The position numbers and the translations under genes are program-made. Below the pieces are notes generated by a model that searched no databases, was not told the DNA's origin, and was given only the letters and a program-made list of their open reading frames with translations. A DNA stretch of 16,754 nt from DASVAL01 sp035649575 (GTDB lineage: Bacteria; Planctomycetota; UBA1135; UBA2386): NCBI GenBank assembly GCA_035649575.1, contig DASRJH010000235.1:1-16754 (forward strand), in the 5' to 3' direction. Each line of letters opens with the position of its first letter. The stretch's first letter is position 1. Shown in pieces: positions 8,063-16,754 of the stretch.

Positions 8063-10291
8063 CTACAAACCGAGCGACAGCACCATGCCGTTCGACGCGA
8101 CGAGACCGAGCGGCGTCAGGCCCGGGTTGTAGGTGAGCCCCTGGCCGATCAGCACGAGCCCGACCAACGCCGGTATGTTCGGGATCGTCTCGGGGAACTG
8201 CACGCTGCTACCGGGCGCCAGGAACACCGTCGCGACCGGGTCGACCACGTGAGCCGAGCACCCGGGCATGCCGATCGCGCTCAAGTCGATCGGCGGTGTC
8301 GCCTGCGTCAGTGAACGCAGCAGCACACCCCAACCCGTTCCGGCCGCGATACCGCTGAGCTGCCACTGCAGCGTCGTGCCGAGCACCGGCGCCGCACTCG
8401 CGCCGAGCGCGAGGCCGTCGAACGAGGTCGCGCACATCGAGAACGGTGTCGGCAACGTCGCCGAGAGATCGCGAGGCGGCGGGGTCGTCTGACCGCCGCC
8501 GGGCGCCCACCCGACGAGCAACGGCAGCGGTGAGGAGCCGATGCTCTGCCAGAGCGTGTGCACGGTGCCGTTGGGGAAGAACTGGATCTGGAACGTGCTC
8601 GTGCCCGTACCGGCGAGACCAGTCACGGCATTCCACGTCAGGATCGCGCGCGTCGGGTTCGCGTCGAAGAAGACGTTCGCGGTGCCGAGCTGAGGCGTCC
8701 ACGCACTCCACGCCGCCGCCCATCGCGCGTTGCCTTGCACCAACGCCACCGGCGTCCCCACGAGTTGGATGATGTTCGTCCCCGGAGAGACATACCCGCT
8801 CGAGCCGACTTGCAGCTGCGTCGTCGTGCCGCCCGGGTAGGGCAGCGTGAAGGGCAGCGTCACGGTCGCATGCGTGCTCATGGCGAGCGCGAGGTTGGTG
8901 CCGCTGGCCGGCACGAAGGACACCGGCGTCTCCTGGACCGTGTAGGCGCCGTTGTTCAGCGTCATCGTCATCGAACGACCGACGAGGTCGAACATCTGGA
9001 GGGTCGGGAAGCTCTCGTAGAACGCGCTCTGGCACGCACCGCAAGCGGTGCCGACCGGGTACTTGTTCGCGAACGGCATGCCGCTCGGCACTTCGCTCGG
9101 GATCGTCACCGTCAGCGCACCGGCTCCGGCGCGCGCCTCGTCGATCGACATGTTGCCGGCGCCCGGCGGAATCGAGCAGTCGAACCAGCAGTTGTAGATC
9201 GTGTTCCAATCGAGCGAGTTCGTGGCGCCTGCCGTGAATGCGATCTCGGACGCCGTCTGCGAGAAGATCCAGTCGTTCAACGGATCCGTGTCGAGGTCGC
9301 GGAAGCCCGCGTTCTGCACCTGGGCCCCCGACGCGATCGGCACGCGGAACGACGCGCCACCGCGGTTGTTGTCGAGGTTGTGGATCGCGTATTCGTAGTG
9401 ATACATCCCGGCGGTCGGGCCCGTGACCTTCACGGCGACGAGGAAGCGTCCGTCGTCAGGGTAGTTGTCGCCGATGTTCGTGTGCGCCCCCTGCCATCGC
9501 GTGAGCACCGAGCCGTTCATCGAGCCGCCCATGGCTGTCGCGCTCCAGGAGCTGCCGGAGGCCGTGATCGACACCTGGCGGTTCATCGCGTTGTTGTCGC
9601 GCTCGACCATGGGCTCGGTCTTCACCATCGCGTAGCACTGCGCGTAGTAGTTGGCGCCCGCGAGCAGTTCGCTCTCGCGCACGATCATGCGGTTCTTCAC
9701 GGCATCGAACGCCTGGACCTGCTGGAACGTCAGCGAGCGGATCGAGTCGATCGCCTGCGCGCCGCCGACTGCCGGATCCCCGCGGTCGAAGTAGCTGCCC
9801 TGCGGATTCCACGTGCCGAGCCACGGATCGATCTCCTCGGTCGGGCCCAGCGCGTACTGGCTGGCGTTGGTGCCGCTGCCGTAGGTGTCGGAGCAGCCGA
9901 CGTAGAAGAACGGGCCACCGCCACCCGTGCATGGCAGGCAGGGACCGGTCGTGAAGTTGTATGGCGTCGGCGAGTGCTTGCAGAAGCTCCTGCCCGAGAC
10001 CTGCACCATGCGGCCGCCGCTCTCGCGTACGAGCAGGAAGGCGATGCGCGGATAGTTGTCGACCATCAGGCCGCCGCTCTGCGAAACCCAGGGCAGGTTC
10101 ACGATGCCGCTGTTGCACCAGGAGTGGCCGACCATGAAGCCGGCTTCACCGTTCGGGAACGCGGCGCCGCGGCGCCCTTGGTACGCGATGTCGGTCACCT
10201 CGTACATCAGGACGTCGGTGCCGGGCACGGCGTTGGCTTGAGCGAGCAAGGACCCAGCGGAGAGAAAGACGGCAACGGAGAGTCGACTCAT
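8063..10291 (-). CDS. Large secreted protein with planctomycete-type C-terminal module
   Basis: The function is not recognised. This 742-residue protein has a clear Sec signal peptide (MSRLSVAVFLSAGSLLAQANA, likely cut after ANA, residue 21), so it is exported, probably via the SecA encoded nearby. The mature part is low in Lys and rich in Gly, Ser, Thr, Asn and aromatic residues, as in beta-rich extracellular proteins. A Cys-rich patch at about 105-135 (FCKHSP, GPCLPCTGGGG, VGCSDTYG) and further Cys pairs (NCWFDC, ACGACQ) suggest disulfides. The last 79 residues (664-742) start ATPPIDLSAIGMPGC and run through a Gly/Pro/Leu beta-rich stretch. This resembles C-terminal modules that recur in secreted proteins of the Poly30/Pla163 planctomycete group. 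It may be a sorting or anchoring domain, which is inference. The start ATG at 10289-10291 fits the signal peptide. There is no strong ribosome-binding site. It lies convergent to the ABC operon and downstream of ychJ, across a 124-base gap that could hold its own promoter. Confidence 0.85.
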   Translation of the reverse strand: MSRLSVAVFLSAGSLLAQANAVPGTDVLMYEVTDIAYQGRRGAAFPNGEAGFMVGHSWCNSGIVNLPWVSQSGGLMVDNYPRIAFLLVRESGGRMVQVSGRSFCKHSPTPYNFTTGPCLPCTGGGGPFFYVGCSDTYGSGTNASQYALGPTEEIDPWLGTWNPQGSYFDRGDPAVGGAQAIDSIRSLTFQQVQAFDAVKNRMIVRESELLAGANYYAQCYAMVKTEPMVERDNNAMNRQVSITASGSSWSATAMGGSMNGSVLTRWQGAHTNIGDNYPDDGRFLVAVKVTGPTAGMYHYEYAIHNLDNNRGGASFRVPIASGAQVQNAGFRDLDTDPLNDWIFSQTASEIAFTAGATNSLDWNTIYNCWFDCSIPPGAGNMSIDEARAGAGALTVTIPSEVPSGMPFANKYPVGTACGACQSAFYESFPTLQMFDLVGRSMTMTLNNGAYTVQETPVSFVPASGTNLALAMSTHATVTLPFTLPYPGGTTTQLQVGSSGYVSPGTNIIQLVGTPVALVQGNARWAAAWSAWTPQLGTANVFFDANPTRAILTWNAVTGLAGTGTSTFQIQFFPNGTVHTLWQSIGSSPLPLLVGWAPGGGQTTPPPRDLSATLPTPFSMCATSFDGLALGASAAPVLGTTLQWQLSGIAAGTGWGVLLRSLTQATPPIDLSAIGMPGCSAHVVDPVATVFLAPGSSVQFPETIPNIPALVGLVLIGQGLTYNPGLTPLGLVASNGMVLSLGL

Positions 10292-10415
10292 GGCAGGTTG
10301 CTAGGTTGGGGTCGTTGGGGGCCGCGCTACGTTACCGGGCGCCGGCGCGGCTGGGAAACGGGGCCGGCGATCTTGGCAATCTTGCCTAGGCACGCTGGCC
10401 TGTTCACTGGCCGCT

Positions 10416-10928
10416 TCATTGGGCGCGGTCGGCGGCGACGCCGGGCTTGCCGCAGCACTTCTTCCACTTCTTGCCGCTGCCACACGGACACGGCTCGTTG
10501 GCGCCGACTTTGCGGTCGAGACGCTTGTAGGGGCGCGGCTTCACTTCGACACCGTCGACGAAGTACCAGACACCGTCCTCCTTGCGGAAGCTCGCGATCT
10601 CGTGGTGCGTGATGTCCTCGCCGCCGATCGTGTAGTAGGCCTTGAAGTCGACGATGCCCTCGGTGTCGTCGGCGCCGCCGTCCTTGACCTCGAGCACCTC
10701 CATGCGGTGCCACGTGGCGCGCCGGCTCCACTCCTCGGTGGCCTTGCGGTCGACGAACTGGCGCCCGTCGGGCGACTGGCTCTCGATGATCCAGTCCGTG
10801 GCGCCGAGCGCATACGCGGTGTAGCGCGACCGCATGAGCTGCTCGGCCGTCGCGGCCTTGCGCTTCTGCTCGATGATCGGCTGGCAGCAGGCTGCGTGGT
10901 CCAGGCCGCTGGTACACGGGCACTTCAT
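10416..10928 (-). CDS. ychJ: YchJ-like (UPF0225) protein with SEC-C zinc motifs at both ends
   Basis: This 170-residue cytoplasmic protein matches the YchJ family. Cys sets C3, C5, C14, C15 at the N-terminus and C147, C149, C158, C159 at the C-terminus both follow CxCx8CC, the zinc-binding SEC-C pattern first known from the SecA tail. The C-terminal copy reads CPCGSGKKWKKCC. The core is the NTF2-like YchJ domain (LMRSRYTAYALG at 31-42, GIVDFKAYY, then SFRKEDGVWYFVDG). The biochemical role of the family is not established; SEC-C tails bind ribosomes or SecB-type partners in SecA. It is the last gene of the secA-waaA-ychJ run, 33 bases after the waaA stop. The start is well defined because MKCPC is the conserved beginning of the family. 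Confidence 0.93.
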   Translation of the reverse strand: MKCPCTSGLDHAACCQPIIEQKRKAATAEQLMRSRYTAYALGATDWIIESQSPDGRQFVDRKATEEWSRRATWHRMEVLEVKDGGADDTEGIVDFKAYYTIGGEDITHHEIASFRKEDGVWYFVDGVEVKPRPYKRLDRKVGANEPCPCGSGKKWKKCCGKPGVAADRAQ

Positions 10929-10961
10929 CGCGCCGACCGTAGCGGATCGGCCGAGCGATGG

Positions 10962-12344
10962 TCAACTTCGGACCGCGACTGCCGGCGGGCCGAGCAGGTC
11001 GGCCACCAGCTCGAGCGTGCGCGCGGTCGCCCCCTGGTTCTCGGCGATCACGGCCTCGGCCCTCCTACCGTGATGCGCGCGCAGCGCGGCATCGCCCAGC
11101 AGGCGGCCGAGCTGCTCGACGAATCCGACGCGGTCGGGGACCTGGACCACGGCCTCCGCGCTGAGCAACAGCTCCACGTCGCGCCGGAAGTTCATCGTGT
11201 GCGGTCCGATGATCACGGCCCGGCCCTGGGCCGCGGGCTCGAGCATGTTCTGCCCACCGTGCGGGACCAGGCTGCCGCCCACGAAGGCGACGTCGCAGGC
11301 CGCGTAGAACTGCTGCAGCTGTCCGATCGTGTCGACGACGACGACCGCGTCCGGTGTCAGCGGCGGCAACGCGGTTTTTGCCTCGCTCCAGCGCACGGCG
11401 CGTTGGCCGGTCTTCGCGACTTGTTCGCAGATCGAGGGCGCGCGTTCGGGATGGCGCGGCACGAGCACCACGCGCACGGGACCGGCAGCCGGGCGCAGCT
11501 CGGCCACCGCGGCGAGCACCACGGCCTCCTCGTCGAAGTGCGTCGAACCCGCCACGAGCACACGTTCGCCCTTGCCCGCGAGCCATGGCCGCAACCGCGC
11601 CGCGGGGGCCTCGTGACGTTCCATGACGACGCTGTCGTACTTCATGTTGCCGCTCACGAAGACGCGCGCGGGATCGACGCCGAGCTCGATCAGGCGCTTC
11701 TGGTAGGCGCGGTCCTGGACGCAGTACTTGCTGATCAGATCGAGCTGCGGCAGCAGGCCGCGCGCGAGACGGTAGCCGCGAAACGTGCGCTCGCTGATGC
11801 GGCCGTTGATGACCGCGACCGGGATGTTCCGCTTGCGTGTCGCCTGCAGGAAGTTCGGCCAGATCTCGAGCTCCATGAGCAGCACGCAGCGCGGCCGGAT
11901 GCGGTCGATCGCGCGCGCCGGGAAGCTGCCGAAGTCGAGCGGGTAGAACACGACCGGCAGGTCCTTGTACTCCTGACGGGCCACGAGATGGCCGTTCGGC
12001 GTCGTGGTCGACACGACGAGCTGCAGGTCCGGCCGCTGCACGCGCAGTTGCGCGATGAACTGGCTTGCGGCCTTGACCTCCCCCACCGAGACGCCGTGGA
12101 TCCAGACGGCCTGCCGTTCATCGGTGCGCCGCGGCACGAAGCCCATGCGTTCGCGCAGACTCTTGCGATACGGGCGATCGAACACCGTGCGCCACAGCAG
12201 CACGGGGCTGTAGAGCAGGAAGGCGATCAGGAAGACGGGCTGGTAGATGCCCATCGTGAGCCAGCCGCGTATGCCGCTGCGCGGCAGCGGCAGCGTCGTG
12301 TCGCGCCCCGGCGCAGCTCCTGGTTCCGAAGGCATCGCGCTCAC
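10962..12344 (-). CDS. waaA: 3-deoxy-D-manno-octulosonic acid (Kdo) transferase
   Basis: WaaA/KdtA transfers Kdo from CMP-Kdo to the lipid A precursor at the cytoplasmic face of the inner membrane, starting the LPS core. The GT30 N-domain has a membrane-anchor helix (about 34-52, YQPVFLIAFLLYSPVLLW) and KSLRERMGFVP. HGVSVGE (83-89) follows, with E89 at the catalytic-base position, and then ELEIWPN (158-164). The C-domain has SGNMKYD, GSTH, VPRHPER, FVGGSLVPHGGQNMLEPA (354-371) and GPHTMNF (380-386). At 460 residues it is slightly longer than the usual 425 or so because of about 30 weakly structured N-terminal residues. The GTG at 12344 is six bases after the secA stop. ATG 12335 is an alternative, and ATG 12254 (MGIYQP) would give a family-sized protein. 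Its presence shows the host makes Kdo-containing LPS. Confidence 0.95.
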   Translation of the reverse strand: MSAMPSEPGAAPGRDTTLPLPRSGIRGWLTMGIYQPVFLIAFLLYSPVLLWRTVFDRPYRKSLRERMGFVPRRTDERQAVWIHGVSVGEVKAASQFIAQLRVQRPDLQLVVSTTTPNGHLVARQEYKDLPVVFYPLDFGSFPARAIDRIRPRCVLLMELEIWPNFLQATRKRNIPVAVINGRISERTFRGYRLARGLLPQLDLISKYCVQDRAYQKRLIELGVDPARVFVSGNMKYDSVVMERHEAPAARLRPWLAGKGERVLVAGSTHFDEEAVVLAAVAELRPAAGPVRVVLVPRHPERAPSICEQVAKTGQRAVRWSEAKTALPPLTPDAVVVVDTIGQLQQFYAACDVAFVGGSLVPHGGQNMLEPAAQGRAVIIGPHTMNFRRDVELLLSAEAVVQVPDRVGFVEQLGRLLGDAALRAHHGRRAEAVIAENQGATARTLELVADLLGPPAVAVRS

Positions 12345-12350
12345 GGGTTC

Positions 12351-15356
<3,006 letters not shown>

Positions 15357-15365
15357 GACGAGCCG

Positions 15366-15390
15366 GAATACGAAATGGGCCGAATACGAA
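15366..15390. repeat. Short direct repeat just upstream of secA
   Basis: GAATACGAA occurs at 15366-15374 and again at 15382-15390, each followed by (A)TGGG, with a 16-base period. On the secA strand this reads TTCGTATTC twice, 10 to 34 bases before the ATG. The spacing of about 1.5 helical turns and the position in the presumed 5' leader make a regulatory role possible, but chance duplication cannot be excluded. Confidence 0.4.
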
Positions 15391-15489
15391 TGGGATGGGG
15401 GGAAGGGGGCCGAGCAACCTCCGCTCCGGCGACGCAGGTTCTACACCCGGTCGCGCGCAGCGCGGCTGACAAACACGATCGCTGGCCGT

Positions 15490-15807
15490 CTAGGCGGTCG
15501 GGGCGCGCGGCAGCGGCAGGCCGTACTCGGTGACCGAATGGGACCAGGGCAGGTGCCTCAGGCTCGGGCGTGCCACCGATTCGCAGCACGGCCCCGCAGG
15601 CAGGTGGCCCGGCAGGGCGGCCGCTTCGTACGAGTGGCGCTCCGAGCGGACCTCGACGCGGTTCTGCGCGACGCTCGTGACCGGCGGGCCAGGGTCGCTC
15701 GTGGCTGACAGCAGCACGAACAGCACGACGGCGGAGAACCAGGAGACACAGCGCTCGGTTCGGACCGCACGCGGTGCGCGATCGGCTCCCCGACCCGTGC
15801 TGCTCAT
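15490..15807 (-). CDS. Small single-pass membrane or secreted protein, function unknown
   Basis: This 105-residue ORF starts at ATG 15807, which overlaps the stop of the response-regulator gene in an ATGA, so it is probably translationally coupled to it. The first 19 residues carry five Arg (MSSTGRGADR, then R13, R16, R19). A hydrophobic stretch follows at 21-36 (VSWFSAVVLFVLLSAT), then SDPGPPV. This is consistent with an uncleaved N-in/C-out anchor or a signal peptide. The extracytoplasmic part (about 38-105) is small and Pro-rich, with a Cys pair at 74-75 (PCCE), and ends LPLPRAPTA. I recognise no family. The evidence for coding is the ATGA linkage, the positive-inside hydrophobic segment and plausible codons; there is no homology support. 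The stop is TAG at 15490-15492, 133 bases before secA. Confidence 0.55.
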   Translation of the reverse strand: MSSTGRGADRAPRAVRTERCVSWFSAVVLFVLLSATSDPGPPVTSVAQNRVEVRSERHSYEAAALPGHLPAGPCCESVARPSLRHLPWSHSVTEYGLPLPRAPTA

Positions 15808-16637
15808 GGACGCACCCCACGCACGCGCAGCACGCGATCGATCATCTCGTAGAGCAGGGCCTCGGGGAACGGCTTGCTCAGGAAGCCTTCGACCTTCTTG
15901 ATGTCGGCCACCGAGACGCGCGCGGAGCTCGCGAGCAGCACCGGAATCCCCTGGGTCACCGGCTCGCTGCGCAGCTGCTGGACGACCTGCAAGCCGTCGA
16001 GCTCCGGCAGTTCGTAGTCGAGCAGCACGAGGTCGGGAAGGATCTCGCGCGCAGCCCTGACCGCGCTCTTGCCGTCGAAGACCTTGTAGGTGCGGAAGCC
16101 GCGACGCTGGATCAGCGCCTCGACGGCCGCCGCGAGGTCTTCTTCGTCGTCGACGATCAGCACGAGCCCGCGGCACGGCAACGCCCCTTCCTCGGCCGAC
16201 TGCACGAGCAGTTCGCGCAAGCTCGCCGACGTCGGCAGCCCTGCTTGGGCAAACCCCTGTTCGATCTGCCGCTTGAGGTCGCGATTGAAGCGCTGCACCG
16301 CACACCACTGCTCGTGATCCGGGTAGCAGGGCTTGATCTCCATCTGGTCGTGCGTGTCCACGGCGAAGCAGAACTCGCCGGCGACCAGATGCTCCTGCAG
16401 CAGCAGCTTCATGAACGGGTAGTTGCGGTTGCCCAGACGGAGGCTGTAGCTGCGGCACACGTAGCCGGGGATCGTCTCGGTCTTCTCCTCTTGGAACATC
16501 GCCAGCAGAGAATCCACGCCGCAGCCGGCCGGCAGATCGATCGCGCGCCGCGGGCGGCAACCGGTGCCATAGGCGAGATCCTGGTAGATCGCGATTGCGC
16601 GCTGCACCATTTCCACAGTGAGCGCCTGCATTCTCAT
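15804..16637 (-). CDS. Response regulator with unassigned N-terminal domain and C-terminal REC domain
   Basis: This 277-residue protein is predicted to be a phosphorylation-controlled signalling protein. The C-terminal receiver domain (about 157-277) has every key residue: acidic pair D163/D164 (LIVDDEEDL), phospho-acceptor D207 (LVLLDYELP), S237 in LLASSAR and K255 in LSKPF. The N-terminal half (1-150) is not a recognised DNA-binding or enzymatic domain. It contains SYSLRLGNRNYPFMKLLL (63-80) and FAVDTHDQM (91-99), which suggest a compact alpha/beta ligand- or partner-binding fold. REC-last architecture is unusual, since most regulators have REC first. ATG 16637 is chosen because it overlaps the TGA of the upstream gene as ATGA; the GTG at 16646 would enter that gene. 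Its own stop overlaps the small membrane-protein ATG, again ATGA. No kinase is visible in the window. Confidence 0.85.
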   Translation of the reverse strand: MRMQALTVEMVQRAIAIYQDLAYGTGCRPRRAIDLPAGCGVDSLLAMFQEEKTETIPGYVCRSYSLRLGNRNYPFMKLLLQEHLVAGEFCFAVDTHDQMEIKPCYPDHEQWCAVQRFNRDLKRQIEQGFAQAGLPTSASLRELLVQSAEEGALPCRGLVLIVDDEEDLAAAVEALIQRRGFRTYKVFDGKSAVRAAREILPDLVLLDYELPELDGLQVVQQLRSEPVTQGIPVLLASSARVSVADIKKVEGFLSKPFPEALLYEMIDRVLRVRGVRP

Positions 16638-16754
16638 CGCTGGCACCCGATGGAAGGGACCTCTTCGGCGCCATGCAGACAGCCGCGCAACGCAGCGATC
16701 GTGGTGCCCGCCGCGCGCAACTTGGCGCGCAGGTCCTCGACGATGGTCACCATC
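16634..16754 (-). CDS. 3' end of an unidentified gene (partial)
   Basis: An open frame enters from the right edge of the window and ends at TGA 16634-16636, overlapping the response-regulator ATG by four bases. The last 39 residues read MVTIVEDLRAKLRAAGTT, a short helix-like segment, and end in IGCQR. The ATG at 16753 is probably internal. The family cannot be named from this fragment. Given the coupling, a signalling protein such as a kinase or phosphotransfer partner is possible, but that is speculation. Confidence 0.55.
   Translation of the reverse strand, partial: MVTIVEDLRAKLRAAGTTIAALRGCLHGAEEVPSIGCQR

Noticed and set aside
10340..10369. Terminator after ychJ formed by CGCCGGC/GCCGGCG
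   Set aside because: Both arms are nearly self-complementary short GC palindromes with a 16-base loop and no T-tract, so they are likely to arise by chance in such GC-rich DNA.
16638..16646. GTG 16646 as start of the response regulator
   Set aside because: It would lie inside the upstream reading frame, whereas ATG 16637 makes a clean ATGA overlap with that gene's stop.

Overview
This is a GC-rich, gene-dense bacterial chromosomal segment. Three things point to the Planctomycetota, most likely the lineage of small marine planctomycetes around Poly30, Pla163 and Pla133. These are a large secreted protein ending in a 'DLSxIGMPGC...' C-terminal module, a non-redox thioredoxin fold fused to TPR-like helices and an alpha/alpha toroid, and a SecA with a long Pro/Ala tail. 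This placement is inferred from memory of protein families, not from a search. A Kdo transferase gene (waaA) indicates an LPS-type outer membrane. No rRNA, tRNA, CRISPR array, integrase or insertion-sequence ends were seen.

Layout. 1-3511 (+): the 3' part of a thioredoxin-like/TPR/toroid protein, then a NUDIX hydrolase fused to a LACTB2-like metallo-beta-lactamase. 3553-4554 (-): a lone Rpn/PD-(D/E)XK family gene, convergent with the NUDIX-MBL gene. 4697-7917 (+): a LolD/MacB-type ATPase and its FtsX-type permease, overlapping by one base, which form one exporter. 7918-8062: a hairpin-rich gap between convergent genes. 8063-10291 (-): the large secreted protein. 10416-15356 (-): ychJ, waaA and secA, transcribed secA to waaA to ychJ with 6- and 33-base gaps. 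15490-16754 (-): three genes chained by ATGA overlaps. They are the end of an unidentified gene, a response regulator with an unassigned N-terminal domain, and a 105-residue one-pass membrane or secreted protein that is easily missed.

Most genes are envelope-related: protein export (SecA), LPS core assembly (WaaA), lipoprotein or small-molecule export (ABC pair) and a secreted protein. I see no convincing new defence or mobile system. The best leads are the ATGA-coupled signalling cluster with its small membrane protein, the thioredoxin-TPR-toroid fusion, and the SecA/YchJ pairing, in which SEC-C-type zinc motifs occur at both ends of an operon. Adjacent genes share strand in blocks, with convergent borders near 3530 and 7990 and a divergent one at 4555-4696. 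No intergenic stretch exceeds 300 bases.
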